Shown: in pieces, positions 13,101 to 25,839 of the stretch
Position numbering within the stretch: the first letter of the stretch is position 1
Layout: each line of letters begins with the position of its first letter
NCBI GenBank assembly: GCA_916610825.1
Contig: OU744448.1
Span: 14,383,936 to 14,447,935, forward strand
Direction of reading: 5' to 3'
Length of the DNA: 64,000 nucleotides
From: Haliclystus octoradiatus
Lineage: Eukaryota > Cnidaria > Staurozoa > Stauromedusae > Haliclystidae
Made by a program: the position numbers and the translations under genes
Notes under the pieces: generated by a model
Databases searched by the model: none
What the model was told of the DNA's origin: nothing
What the model saw: the letters and a program-made list of their open reading frames with translations, nothing else

Positions 13101-16100
13101 TTATGATAAAGGTAAAGACAAAGGAAGGAAATATTATTACTGCAAACGCACTATTGGACACCGGAAGTGAAATTAGTCTGATAGACGAAGAGTTCTCAAA
13201 TAAAATTGGTTTACAGGGCCCAAGTCAACCGCTGATAATCAGCACAGCCAACAACCAAGGAGCATCGCATAATTCAAAGATTGTAAAAAGCTACACCGAA
13301 GATAAATACTGGTCTATGAACAACGTCAGAACAATACCACAATTGAAAGTTCGAAGTAAAGGCGTCAATTGGCCAGAAGTGAAGATGAAATGGAAACACT
13401 TGGAAGCTTAATACCACTGAAAATGTCACCAGCTGGAAAAGTCCATATTTTAATCGGTGCATGTCATTCTTCATTGATTATGCCTTTGGAGATAAGAGAA
13501 GGTGAAGTGAATGATCCCGTTGCGTACCGCACACGCCTTGGCTGGACAGCAGCAGGATGCATTTCAGATATAGCAACAAAGTCAACTGCAGCAAATGTAA
13601 ATTGCACCACTCTAGATTATTTACATCGTCAAGTTAAAGGTTTCTGGGAAACAGAGGAGTTTGGAGTTAGGATCACTTCGTCAAAAACAAAAAACGATAA
13701 GAAAGCTTTGGAAACATTAGATGCAATGCAGCTACAGAATGGCAGATTTGTTTGTGGCCTACCATGGGTTAAGCATGATGTCAAGCTACCCTGTAATTAT
13801 AAAATGGCGAAGAAAAGGCTTGTAGCAGTTGAGAAAAAGTTGAAAGTAGATGATGTGCTGGCTCAAAAATATAAAGACTTATTTAATGGTTATCAAGACA
13901 AAGGCTACGCCAGAAAACTAACAAGAGAGGAAGCTTTGCGTTTCTTATGGCGCGATCTTGATGAATCTATTGATCCAGACGTTTGGCAAATGACTGTTTT
14001 TGGTGGGAAGTCGTCACAAGCTATTGCGATTCATGCTCTCAATAAAGCAGCCAAGGATAGTAAATCAGACTATCCATTGGCATCCGAAGCAGTCTTGAAC
14101 AACTTCTACGCAGATGATGCACTAATGAGTGCCAACAGTATTGAAGAAGGAAAGGAACTTGTTTATCAACTCACATGCATGTTGCAGAAGTACGGTTTCA
14201 ACCTAGGCAAGTGGATGAGCTCATCAAGAGAAGTCCTCGAAAGAATTGAACCTTGTAAAAGGACTACAAAGGATCTTGACCTTGACTTGAATGATCTACC
14301 AACAGAAAGAACCCTTGGTGTAAGTTGGAATGGTGAAGATGACCAGTTCCTGTTTAAGTGAAGAAACAGTCAGATGCTGTAACAAAACGCATGGTATTGT
14401 CACAAGTCTCCACCTTATTTGATCCACTTGGATGCATTGTGCCTTTTTTGATTACTGCAAAAATCATTCTACAATCACTATGGAAACGGGGTCTTGATTG
14501 GGATACCCCTTTGCCTGCAGATGTCATAGAGAAATGGAAATTATGGGTAAACGATTTGAAAGGATTAGAAAATATCAGAATTCCGCGAAATATTGATTTG
14601 ACTAACAGTACTGAAAACCAGCTGCATTTATTTGGAGACGCCTCAGAAAATGCTTTCGCTGCAGTGGCATATATGCGAAGTATCAAAGCAGATGGTAAGA
14701 TCAACTGCAATCTTGTAATGTCAAAGTCTCGTCTCGCTCCACTGAAAGCTATTCTCTGCCCAGGTTGGAGTTGCAGGCAGCATTACTAGCTTCTCGTCTT
14801 GCAGATTTCATTTCAACACAACTCAAGGATGTAAACTACACAACGTATTTGTGGACTGATTCAACGACTGTCCTTGGATGGATACTGAGTGGAAGCCGAA
14901 GCTACCATACTTTTGTGGCCAATAGAATCCCGAAATACAAGATCTTACCGAGAATGCTACCTGGAATCTTGTACCTGGTCAATTAAACCCTGCAGATGAA
15001 GCATCCAGAGGAATTAGCATCTCACAACTACTGTAAGATGATAGATGGTATAATGGGCCGGCTTTTCTTTATGAACAGAAAGATTCCTGGCCAAAATCAA
15101 AAGTAAAGCCAACAACTGAGGAAGAAATAAAGATCAAATCATTAGCTGTGAACAATGACAACAGCTTTTGCTTTGCTTGGTCATCATTTAGTTCATTTTT
15201 CAAACTTATCCGAACTATTGCTCGTATATTGCGCTGGTGCAGACTTGTGAAATCAGCCAATTTAAACGTTTGGATGTCAGACTTGATAACAATAGAAGAC
15301 ATGACAAATGCAGAGGAGTGTATTCTCAGGTTATGTCAAAGTGAATGTTATGGAGCTGAAATTGACTGTCTAATGAACTGCAAACCAATTTCAAGTAAAA
15401 GCTCTATTATTGCTCTTGAACCATTTTTGGATGAAAAAGGATTGTTACGAGTTGGTGGGAGGATTGATAAAGCTCCCGTTGCCTTCGAAGCAAGACATCA
15501 GTTAATCATACCTTCGTATCATTGTTTGTCAACATTAATCCTGACGGAGATTCATCAAAGACTCAAACATTCTGGACCTGATCACATGATTGTTGAGTCA
15601 AGACAGAAATATTGGATAGTAAAAGCCAGGTCATTAGCAAGGACAATTAAGCACTCATGTATTGTATGCAAACGAAGAGATGAGAAGCCAAACACCCCCA
15701 TGATATCTGAACTTCCAGCAAGTAGAATGGATTGCTATGCACCACCATTTTCAAGCACTGGTGTTGATTATTTTGGGCCGCTGATGAAAAAAGTTGGTTG
15801 TCGTGTAGAAAAGCGTTACAGCGCATTATTTACTTGCTTAACAACATGTGCTATACACTTGGAGATGGCGTACTCTCTTGATACTGATAGTTTTCTATCA
15901 GCTTTCAGAAGGATGGTTGCTCAACGTGGACACCCAAGAGTGGTCTGGAGCGACAACGGTACAAATTTGGTGAAAGGTGAGAAGGAGTTACTTGAAAATC
16001 TACACAAAAGTTAGATCAAGAAAGAATCACAACATCATTGTCCTTGTTAAAAATAAAATGGCACTTCAACCCACCAAGTGCTCCACATTTCGGTGGAGCT

Positions 16101-19100
16101 TGGGAGAGACTTGTAAGATCTGTCAAACGCATTTTAAAGGTTGTCCTTGGACAGAGCTGTGTAACTGATGAGGTATTGATGACAACATTAACAGAGGTTG
16201 AAGCTTGTTTGAATTCTCGGCCACTTGTCTATGTAGTTGAGGATCATGAATTGTTTGAAGCATTAACTCCTAATCACTTTCTATTTGGTAAAGCAACCAA
16301 TAGTGCTCCACCTGGTGTATTTGATGATCATTTGCAAGGAAGACGGCGTTGGAAACAAGCTCAGTCCTTAGCTGACCATTTCTGGCAAAGATGGGTACGA
16401 GAGTATCTGCCAACTTTAACTACTCGTTCCAAATGGACAAATGACGTCCCGCCAATGGCTTTGAATGATGTTGTTTATATTATCGATGAACACTTAGCTA
16501 GATCGCAATGGACATTGGGAAAGGTTGTTGAACTGATTCGAAGCAAGGATGGGAGAGTTTGTTCTGTCCGTGTCAAAACAGAGAAGAATGTTTTAATTTG
16601 TCCTGTTTGCAAATTAATCAAACTGCTTTCAGATAGAGAAGATTGTGATGTGCCCAAACTTATCGGACACATCAGGGCTGGCAATGTAGAAAACGTTTGA
16701 TTTGTGTAAAAATATATTGCCGCCAAGTCATTGTTTCATCAACTTTTGCGGTGAACTATTTATATGTTAATGTTTAAACGTTGGTGTTAATTGCTTTATT
16801 CGTATGATTGTCGTTGATTGTCGTTGTATTATTCTCGTCGCTGCACCGAATTGATGACGCAGTTGAAATTAAATTTGTAAAATACCGTTCATTTCTTACT
16901 ATTTTACGGAGAATGAAAGAGTTTAAAGTATTTTATTCAAAGGAAAGATTTATTTGTTATTATTGCTGGAGTTATAAAGGAATTTATCGTGGAATTTGCT
17001 ATCAAGGAAGTGTGGAAATACAATATTATTATGTCGATCCACCGCTTGAATCGTAGGCCTATGCTTGGATTATTTACATGGCGAAGTTATATCGAAGCAA
17101 TATAAGGTCGTATAAACTTATTTCTTTATATATTAATAATTAATACCTAATGTGTAAATATATTTGATTTACTAAATAAAAACTCGTTACTGTTTTAAAT
17201 TATTGACCTTTCTATTTGTTTACCATTTTGTTACCACTGATTGAGACCTAATTAATTGCTACTAAAATTATCAGATTCATAGCACAACATAATGAAGCCG
17301 TTTAAAACACGTCTTTTGTTTTTATATGATGGTATGTCCCTCCAAATAAAAACACATATATATATTATATATACAGTATAGAAATAAAATTAAAGACCAG
17401 GCATTGCCTCCGTTACTCAGAGTTTGCGCTCATCAGATGTTTTTTATCCATATTAAAAAACATACTAGTCCATCAGTTACATAGGCCTACATACTAAAAG
17501 TTAACACTATTTATGCTATTGTTTATATTGAAATTATCATACTATTGTTTAGTTACTATACAATTGTTTCCATGAAAATAATCTATTGCTTTTAGCTTAT
17601 GTTTTGACTTACTTATAATTTTTTAAGTAAAATTTATTTCCGTGCCTGCACTTTGATATTAATTCTGACCTTTTGTTCAGTAAATTCTAAAATGTTAACA
17701 AATACAGTGACAAGACTGGCCCAAACAAGAATTACAATGATATACTACTAAAATATATTGCATTTAAACTATGGAGCAATGGACCATGCATGCATACATA
17801 CTTTTGTAAACATCAGGCCTATTTGTGTTTGTGATAGAATTGGTTTAGGTCGAAATTAATATTAAGGTGGATTTGGTTGAAAAACACAATTGAAAAACAG
17901 TTTTTAGGAGGAGACATTGGTATTCTACGGATGGAAATTGATTTATTCTGAAAGATAAAAGAATCAAGCTGAACAATCAATCAACCAACTACACTCACCG
18001 TAGCATTCAAATCATCTGTCTTATCAACAAGTAATTCCAGTCGTTCTCCTCTTTGCATTACGCTTTCTGGAATATTAACCAAAAAGAAACAATCAATATT
18101 AGATAGAAGGCGACTGCAGATGTATGTGACATAAACATGTTTAGCTTAATTAATATTAACGACTCAACGATTACGCGTTCTTACTACAGTACTCAAAGTT
18201 TTGCGCTTTAAGAAATTAAAAGCTTTCAGCAGTGGAAAGTAAATGTTGGTACTTTCCATTTTTTATTTTACTTTTCATTGTTGGTAGGCTTACTTGTCAA
18301 TTTGAACAATCACTTTCATTACTTCAATGTGGATGATAAGAGTTAAGACAAATCAGCTATTGTTATTTGTAAAAGATTTTGAAAACCGTTAATGAACGTT
18401 AAATGTCACAATTTTCATGAACGGTTTGTGAACTGTCTATAAACTATTGATGAATCTTCATGAACAGTTCATGAGGTTCATGAATGAATAGTTCTGGAAG
18501 TCCACGCACACTGAACAGTTTATAAACTCAGCAAATTATTTTACAGAAGCTGTGTTGTATCTATAAGTCATCTTTGCTAACAACTACCAAAGCAGCAATG
18601 CTGATATTATGGGTATGAGGATGAAGAAAGATTCTGCAGCATCTATGGCAGCAAGTCTTGAGGAGGCATCCACACATTCTGCATAAATTCCAGTGTAGAC
18701 CTGGAGTTAATTTTTCAAAGCAATCGATACTGGGCCAGAATGGTGATGTTGAGCAGAATATAAATCTGATTTGGGAATGCTGTAACCTGCATAAGAGGGA
18801 ATGAAGATAAGGTGATATTAAAATGAACTAACCTATATTTTTCACCATGATCCCTTTGAGTTCATCTAATTCTGATTCAACTTTGGTCATGTTGTCAGCT
18901 TGCTTCCCAGCCAGTGGGTCAGAAAACCTTCGCTAAATATTTAAAAGGCAGAACAATAACTACATCACGAAAATAACTCAAAATAACATGCTTTGGCGAG
19001 TTTTAATTTTTAACATCAACTTACATAGTTCATTAAACATTTTAATAGTTATACATTAATTGCTAAAATATTTCTTAAAATGAATAAAATGTTATAGAAT

Positions 19101-21116
19101 ATTAATGAGTAATTCTTGTTTTAAACTGACTTCACCATGGTGATTTCATTTGTCTTTGTTGATCTTATTGATCCTCAATTTTAGACTCCTAAAGTCAACA
19201 CCTAATGTAAAGCTTATCGGAAAGATAATACAATTTTGCATCAATCCGCCGGGTTCTTCTTGCTTGATGAGTATATAATTCTATATCGATAAAAAAACTT
19301 TTGTATTTGCAGCACTTTGCAATTAGAGGGGACATAAACAGTAGATAATAGTTTATTTCGAATTCTGATGTTCTGAACGTTAACAAACAAACTTACACAG
19401 CAGATATGTATGCTCCTAGGAAATGAAAAATTAAACATTGTCTTAGGTGCTAAGCTGTTACTGTTTACCAAGTCTGATAATAATATTAATATAGTACAGT
19501 ATTATTCCCGCCATATCGATAGAAATAAACTTTCACATTTGAAAGATTTTCACACCTTCAGTGGACATTAACAATAGAAAATAGTTTGTTTTGAATTCTG
19601 AAGTTTTGAATATCAATTTTCCACATATCAGAAGATATGAATTATGCTCCTAGGAAACAACTGGTAAATTGTTACTTTTTTCCAAAATTGAAAATATTAC
19701 TTGTACGATAGTCAAACCTGTTATAACGGTCACCTCTATACAGCAGCCACCTGTATATAGTGGTCAGTCTTGCAATGTTTAACATTAGTATTTTCTATTG
19801 AATCAAACCTGTATATAAAGGCCACCTGTCTAAAGTGGTCAATTTATCTACCTCTCGTAGTTGACCGTTATATACAGGTTTCACTGTAGCTTTGTATTCT
19901 TCTTCTGTGGGTGATAGAAAGGTGTTTCCGTGTTTGGTCTTCACAACGATATCAAATATTTCACAACATATGGCAGTAGAATGGCACTATCGCTAAGAGG
20001 CTTATTATCTGAATGATGACATTATTTAAAAATAGCAGTAAAATGCTAGTTTTCTTGTCTGCTTATAAACACCATCAGCAAATCTAGTTCAATCTATCAC
20101 AACCGGGAATGTCAGATACTGCTTCAACCCTTTTCTCCGTGCTCTGTGCATAGCAAAATCATAGATTGATTCCAAGTTAAAACATGACTAACATTATTCA
20201 TCAAATTTTAACATAATTCAAGTGTATACTCCCTCTCTTTATTTTCCTGTTTTTTATTTGTGTGAAAGGGAAAAAAAGGTTAAATCTGCCTGATTAGCTG
20301 ATGAACACTTTTCTCATATAATAGGAAGACGATTAGGTTGATCAAATGATATGACTTACCATTTCTGCAGCTAACGTTCGCGAGAATTCACTTTGCATTG
20401 CATAAGGTAATGCTGTTTGTGTTCTATTATGGTATGTACGCTCAAACCTATAACAGAAACAGTTCAATTGAATTGATGAGGCATTGGTCTGACACATGTT
20501 TTGTCCTTGTCGAGGGACTCATCAGAGACATTTTTGATGTCAATTGATTAGTTAAATTTACCTCGATGATAAATGTGTGGCACCATCAGCTCATATTAAA
20601 ATCAAAATAGTACTATTAAGAATATTTAATTCGTATTAGCTTGTAAAGAATTCTGAAAATCATACAACATGTTTTATATTAGGGCCTACATGAAACTATG
20701 AACACCTGTTTTAGAGTAGGGCCTACCTGACACTATGAACCCCTGTTTTAGAGTAGGGCCTACCTGACACTATGAACCCCTGTTTTATAGTAGGGTCTAC
20801 CTGACACTATGAACCCCTGTTTTATATTAGGGTCTACCTGACACTATGAACCCCTGTTTTATATTAGGGCCTACCTGACACTATGAACCCTTGTTTTATA
20901 TTAGGGCCTAACTGACAGTATGAACCCCTGTGAACTCATGAACCTTTTTTACAGGGGACTGTATGTCCTAAACTCTACTTAGCTACAAAAGGGACTGAAA
21001 AACAGAATTGAGAGTCGAATTAAGTACCTATTTAATATCAAACAGCTATTATCATTTGCTACTAACCGTTTCTGAATATCCACTAGAAACGAAAATGCCT
21101 GCGCTCTATCAAAATC
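10115..21116 (-). CDS. VAMP7: VAMP7 (longin R-SNARE), C-terminal exons
   Basis: Five minus-strand exons join in phase: 21,067-21,116, 20,360-20,447, 18,833-18,932, 17,999-18,066 and 10,175-10,267. They encode the end of the longin domain (FDRAQAFSFLVDIQKRF, TALPYAMQSEFSRTLA), a linker, the SNARE motif (ELDELKGIMVKNI, then MQRGERLELLVDKTDDL) and the membrane anchor after ATAMWWKNAKLIVAIVV. VAMP7 mediates late-endosome, lysosome and secretory-vesicle fusion. The roughly 70 N-terminal longin residues should lie above 21,116 but were not found. The end is ambiguous: exon 10,175 is followed by a perfect donor (GTAAGT), but reading through gives a plausible membrane segment with a stop at 10,115-10,117. 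The BEL/Pao insertion at 10,506-17,314 lies in the last recognised intron, in opposite orientation. Confidence 0.92.
10506..10510. repeat. Target-site duplication, left
   Basis: CGTCT here is repeated at 17,310-17,314 on the other side of the LTR retrotransposon. A 5-bp duplication fits BEL/Pao integration. Confidence 0.85.
10511..11135 (+). repeat. 5' LTR of BEL/Pao element
   Basis: 625 bp, starting TGTAGAAAACG and ending AAAATA. It is nearly identical to 16,685-17,309, which ends in the expected AAAACA. By eye I count roughly a dozen substitutions, about 2 percent, so insertion was fairly recent on a retroelement scale. An 82-codon ORF (10,634-10,882) is present in both LTRs only because the LTRs are copies. 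Confidence 0.92.
11137..11155 (+). other. Primer binding site of the LTR element
   Basis: TGGTCCGTCGAACCGGAGT follows the LTR by one base. It starts with TGG, the complement of tRNA CCA, and contains TCGAACC, the complement of a T-arm. The particular primer tRNA cannot be named from this alone. Confidence 0.7.
11265..13047 (+). pseudogene. BEL/Pao gag region, broken
   Basis: The gag start at 11,265 runs to a TAG at 11,577-11,579. The reading continues in other frames at 11,763-12,293 and 12,345-12,848, then 12,730-13,047. The second piece is a charged coiled coil leading to FNGDPINWPRFIGMF, the DUF1759 signature of BEL/Pao gag. The last piece holds the CCHC nucleocapsid knuckle CYRCLQKGHQSKNC. 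At least three disabling changes separate the pieces. Confidence 0.85.
13048..14986 (+). pseudogene. BEL/Pao protease, deleted RT and RNase H
   Basis: The protease motif ALLDTGSEISLID is near 13,148. From 13,369 a 330-codon ORF covers the RT connection. KGYARKLT (about 13,900) runs straight into EEALRFLWRDLD (about 13,928), segments that in BEL/Pao RTs are separated by the fingers and first catalytic Asp. An internal in-frame deletion has therefore removed part of the polymerase. The YADD box survives (FYADDALMS, about 14,105). RNase H-like sequence (LHLFGDASENAFAAVAY, then LWTDSTTVLGW) follows across frame breaks. Confidence 0.85.
15148..16700 (+). pseudogene. BEL/Pao integrase, broken
   Basis: 15,148-16,014 holds the zinc-binding H2C2 segment (HQRLKHSGPDH ... 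CIVCKRR) and the first part of the DDE core (GVDYFGPL, then VVWSDNGTN). A stop at 16,012-16,014 separates it from 16,038-16,700, which holds PPSAPHFGGAWERLVRSVKR (core end with the Glu) and a C-terminal DUF5641-like domain (PPMALNDVVYI). Confidence 0.88.
16685..17309 (+). repeat. 3' LTR of BEL/Pao element
   Basis: 625 bp, TGTAGAAAACG to AAAACA, followed by the CGTCT target duplication at 17,310-17,314. The sequence just before it (AGGGCTGGCAA) is a weak polypurine tract. Confidence 0.92.
17380..17445 (-). ncRNA. Degenerate hammerhead-like motif
   Basis: On the minus strand CTGATGAG is followed by CGCAAAC, CTCTGA and GTAACG. The layout matches the intact motifs at 59,283 and 61,783, but the GAAA box has lost its G and helix II is too short. 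Read it as a dead relic next to the LTR element. Confidence 0.45.
19711..19886. mobile_element. Mariner-like MITE
   Basis: About 175 bp flanked by TA. The ends are inverted: GTCAAACCTGTTATAACGG on the left, and the complement of CCGTTATATACAGGTTTCAC on the right. Internal halves also mirror each other (TAAAGTGGTCAA). A related copy is at 28,098-28,279 and a fragment near 46,010-46,160. No coding capacity. Confidence 0.7.
20669..20937. repeat. 37-bp minisatellite in VAMP7 intron
   Basis: About seven head-to-tail copies of a 37-bp unit containing TAGGGCCTACCTGACACTA and TGAACCCCTGTTTTA. The copies differ at a few positions (AGAG versus TATT). It lies between VAMP7 exons 20,360-20,447 and 21,067-21,116. 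Confidence 0.9.
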
Positions 21117-21770
21117 CTGTAAGACATAAAATCATTACAACACTGCCCAAGAAATATGAGAAAAAATTACAAAACTAAACAATAGTGGCAAAAAATATGT
21201 CACAGCAGCATTAATTGCACTCTTTCCATACATGCTTGGCCATGTCACAAAAGTGTTTGCCTTCCAGAAGCCAGACTGCCAAAATAGGAAGCCTTTTTAA
21301 ATTATAAAAAATTCTAACAATTATTAATTTATCAAAAAAAAAATTAAGTCTGATTTAATGCTGGGGTTTTGGGAATCAGGTTTCAAGGATCCGGCACTTT
21401 TTGAAAGCCTGGCTGACACTTATCCAACTGAAATGCTAGTATTTACTGATCAATGTAGCATAGTAATTGGTTATGATCAAGCACACTTACATCATCAGTT
21501 ATACAGAGGTATGTCACTCCAGAGTCAACAACATAATGAAATAGATAGCTACAAGGAAAACATTTGTATTGATTAGACATAAACTGAAGACATAAGTTTA
21601 AAAGCCTATCCTAATCTGTCTATCAGTAACATACAATGAATATTTTACTGGTTAATATCTTTGTTTCAATTGAATACATGCAAATTTGTAGAGTCAATGA
21701 AGGGGAGATAGAGCGAAATTTTATGATCAAACATTTTAAGTGCAATTTTATTTATTGATTGACAGATAAC

Positions 21771-21935
21771 ATACTTTCTGTGAACTATGCTCTGATAGCA
21801 CCACGAGCGACATGTAAGGAGAAAACAAGAAGGTATCAGAAAATTACAAGCCGCCTCAGCAAGTAATTTTCGTTTTCGAGTTTTCTCCTGGAGTGACGCA
21901 GGTGGTGCTATCAGAGCATAGTTTACGGAAAGTAT
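21771..21935. repeat. Hairpin repeat with shared core, copy 1
   Basis: Inverted arms (GAACTATGCTCTGATAGCAC on the left, its mirror on the right) enclose GGAGAAAACAAGAAGG and AGAAAATTACAAGCCGCC. The same core, with quite different flanking arms, recurs at 25,123-25,262 and about 43,240-43,410. Confidence 0.65.
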
Positions 21936-24900
21936 GAACTATTAGGTTTAGAACATAACCAACCCTGATTTGTGACTGTTTGTTACACTTTTTCAAAGCA
22001 TTTGTTGATCTTACAATCCATGACCAAGTATGTAATTCTCCTATTTTCATGACGTCACAAGAAGAAGGTTGAGTCGAGAACTGTACACTTGCCTTGTATA
22101 TTTGAATAACTCAAAGCTGCGAGGAAACAATTATTATCGAGAAATTGATATTTCTCTTCTTGAAATTAAAAGAATGGATGATTGACATTCGTTTTTTTAC
22201 ATAATCATGAATTCTTGTCTTTAAAAAGTATTTTTTTATTATCTTGCGTGTTTTTTATTATGGAAAGCTGACTGGGAAAAGGAAAGGAAATGTGTCTTAC
22301 CTATAATTTGAAGAATTTCGTAAGAAGCCGTGAACGCGAAGAAAGAAATGAAAAGAAGAAAGATTTATTGACTAAATGTTTGCAAATTGCCTATTTATTA
22401 CCCGTTGCTTATTGAATTTATGGCTTTTTTAGAATGTTGCTAACTTTCATTTGGAGAAATGGTTTAATTATTTGAAATCTTAGTGGTTGATTTTGTTTAT
22501 GTTCTGGTTTAGGTAGTTCATTGATAGCTTTCTACGCCAGGAATTTAGTTTTTATTCCTATAGCTAGGAACTTGCGAACACTGGCAATTAAAGGATGAGG
22601 GATGTATTAAGAAATAAATTATGTTATGTTTCCACAATTATCTATTCAGTAAAAGTTAGGCAAATTGTTTTTGAATTATTAATTTGTGCAAAATATTTCG
22701 ATACACTTTGAACATGTTTGTTTACTGGCTCAGATATTTCTCCTGCCATTTGATTTATTTTGAACTGAGAAACTTCATAAAACAGTAACTCAATGAAATT
22801 GTACACGACTCTACAAATATTCAAATATACAAATTTCTTGCAAATACTACAACTTCAAGACTAATTTAATATGATTTAAAAGCGCGATCTCACCAATTTT
22901 TTGCATTTTATACGGTAACATTGTGAAACATGAACTTTACATTTAATATTGATTGTTTAGTATTTTCATAAATTTCTTGAAATCGACGGGGTCAAGCTCG
23001 GCTATGGGGAAATGGTGTTATTGGCGTTAACCAATCAAATTGCAAGATTATTTCGTAGCAGATCCTTGTTATGTTCTAAATGGATATATGCACATGCACA
23101 ATACGGAATGCCCACTGGCCAAATCAATAACATCCATGTGGTAGTGTGTGCGTTGATATCTACTTGGATTAAGAAGGTTTTGTGATAATAACAGTATTAC
23201 AGACTTACAGTATCTGTTTAAATGTTGGGTATAAATGCCGGCACTTATATGATTACATTGATCAACACCAAAAGAGTAAGATTGGTACAGATATCCGTCA
23301 AGAGCATGACATCAAAGCTTAGGACTTCCAAAATCATTTTAAAATAATTAAAAAATGTAATAATAAATTTGACTGCTTTGTCAACAAATGCTAGCTTGCA
23401 TGTAAAATGTTTTCAAGCAAAACAGTAGAAACATTCTTCTGTTTTGCTTAGAAACAGTTAGAGTTTGCAAGCAGGCTACGAAATCTTAGCAATTAAATAA
23501 AGAACTGAAACCATCATTGAACATCCAAGGAGATTTTGTCTTTAAGGCCAGAGTATTTCAATAATTTCATGCATGATGCAGCTCAATGCATTTACCTTCA
23601 AGTGTATATTACAAATAATGGAAGATTACTTCTTTAGATAGAGAAACCTTTTCTATTTGTATACCATTATAATAATCATTGATGTGTAACCATATTTACG
23701 CTATGTAACATTTATTTACAGATTCTACAGATTCTATTTTTATTGTGTTTTACTTCAAGTTTACAGTATATGCCACTCTACAATCAAGGCAGTTCCAATA
23801 AATACTAGTTAAAGGGGAGAGGGGAGAGTAACAAGTCATCGATTGATCAACTTCATTAGAGTTCAAACCGGATATATGTAGGCCTAATTGTAAATTGGAT
23901 GTTAGTTATGCTTGGTGTTTGGAGACTTCGTAAGACATAATTTGCCACACTGTGAAATATTCGATAAAAATCAAAACCTGAATATTGATTCATGAGTGCA
24001 GTGAGGAAAATTGTCTTTTGAGGCCTTGATTTTAAGAGATACCAACAGCTTGAAAGCTGAATTCTTTCTCATCTGAACACGATAGGTTGACGAAATTTAT
24101 ACACTATTAGGAATAAACTTTGGTGTGAAAGGTAGTCATACCAGTAACTAGGGGACATAGACATTGCAAACATTTTCAAATATTTTTCTGGACACATTAT
24201 ATTTCATTAGAAGTTGCTTCGGAAAGTATTTTTTGAAAATAAATATTTCTAAATTCACCCCATTTGTGATACTCTAATTGTATTGATGTTAAAAAAGTTT
24301 TAAAAATAGAGAAAGAGCGATGAAAAACATATGCAACATAAATTGTAAACAACATCCTTCTATTTGATCAACAGCAATCGATTTCTATTGTTTGAGAACA
24401 ATAGCTGATGTGCTCCTGTTGTTGTTGTAGATTTTATTTTTATTCGCATATCAATATGAGCTATGCTGCTCATTTAGATTGTGCGGAACATATTAGAAAA
24501 TTAAAATCAATTTTAACTAGAAAATAGCAATTACAATTAAAATTAACAATGCAATCAAATTTCACACTGCTAGTCGAATGAGATTTTGAAATATGTTGAG
24601 TGCAAAAGACATGAAGATAGCGAGTAAACTTCATTGTAAAACTCGATAGATTTTCGAATGCTGTTCTAGTTTTTTGATTGGCTTACTCTTGTGTTTGGAT
24701 CACACAAGCCAAAACAACTTAGACATCATGAGAGAAAAAACATCCAAAATTTCTAAATAATTGCAAATAAAAAAATGCATTATTAACATCGTTGATGCTA
24801 TATATTTCAGAGTACAGTATTATAATTCAAGGCATTCTTCTTCTTTGCGTCATTTGTTTGGTTATGGTGGCTATTCCGAAACAAAAATGCTCTATAAAAC

Positions 24901-25122
24901 CGGCAAAAGCTTGCGACACAGCAGAAATGAGAAACAAGACAGATCAAAATCATAGCATTCGAAAGAATCGAAAGTGATTCGAGAGTAGAACTCTGGATCT
25001 GTGATTCGAAGAAAGGCAAAATATGACGACGACGGGAAGATTTATAGGAGAAAATTGATCTAATCAGTCAAATCATTAATGTTAAATTCGTTTAAAAATA
25101 GCAAAAATATGTTTTATTTGAC

Positions 25123-25262
25123 AAAAGGGTTACTGCACGGCATCCTTGTGTTTGGGTTCTCTGATACCAACACGCGGGATGTTGGGAGAAACGAGAAAGC
25201 ATCAGAAAACAAGAGCGTGTAGGGCACCCGTGATGGTAGGATGCCGTGCAGTAACCCTTTAA
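25123..25262. repeat. Hairpin repeat with shared core, copy 2
   Basis: A perfect inverted pair: AAAGGGTTACTGCACGGCAT at the left and its reverse complement at the right end. The inside reads GGGAGAAACGAGAAAGCATC and AGAAAACAAGAGCG, resembling the core at 21,814 and 43,332. The arms are unrelated to those copies. Confidence 0.7.
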
Positions 25263-25839
25263 CATTGATGATCTATTGATATCATTATACATCGATGATT
25301 GTTTAAATATTATTTTGAGTTAAAGTGTTTGAGTTTGGCAAATTTACATTATATATTTCTGTGTTATTTAACATTAAGTAGTTTAGTTGATTTCAAGTGC
25401 CTTGCAAGTGTTTCTCAAATGTTATTGCAGCCTAAACCCAAATCAGTGCCTCAAATGAGTTAGACAGTCCTGACAATTTATGAAACTAGCGTTATGCCGG
25501 CTATAATATTCTCATGGTAAAACAGCAACACCAGCAGGGAAGTGCTGGTCAAATAGATTTCAGGTTTACAATCGACCAGAAGTCATATAGTAGGGATGGG
25601 ACGGTTGATCGATTGGCTGGTTAACCGTTTGCTAGGAAAACTACAGGTTTATCTTAATTGTGAGAAATTAACATTCCTGTTTTGTTTTGAATGTATTCAA
25701 AATAATAGATCTAACTTAAAGTCTATGATCGGCTCAAGTTGACTAACTTATATTGTTTTGAAATTTCAATGAATTCTAAAACAATCATCAAAAACTATTC
25801 AAAATTTCAAAAAATTCCATACAAATGCTGACGTTCTTG

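Larger units (their letters stand above)
10511..17309 (+). mobile_element. BEL/Pao LTR retrotransposon, complete ends but defective
   Basis: A 6.8-kb element with two 625-bp LTRs, a 5-bp target duplication and a PBS. Gag begins at 11,265. In order the internal region holds a gag/DUF1759-like segment (to about 12,840), a CCHC knuckle (CYRCLQKGHQSKNC, about 12,899), an aspartic protease (LLDTGSE, about 13,150), a truncated reverse transcriptase with YADD (about 14,108), RNase H (about 14,600-14,960), an H2C2 integrase finger, the integrase core and a DUF5641-like end. There is no env-like ORF. The frame is broken by stops or shifts near 11,579, 12,293, 12,848, 14,361, 14,789, 14,986 and 16,014, so it cannot move on its own. 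It lies antisense to VAMP7, within an intron. Confidence 0.95.

Noticed and set aside
20669-20937. CRISPR-like series of regular repeats
   Set aside because: The 37-bp units are directly adjacent with no unique spacers, in an intron of a eukaryotic gene; this is a minisatellite.
21358-21576. 72-codon + strand ORF between VAMP7 and the hairpin repeat
   Set aside because: No domain recognised and no supporting splice context; not distinguishable from chance.
24792-24977. 61-codon + strand ORF with a hydrophobic stretch (ILLLCVICLVMVAI)
   Set aside because: Short, no recognisable family, and overlapping ORFs in two other frames; probably chance.
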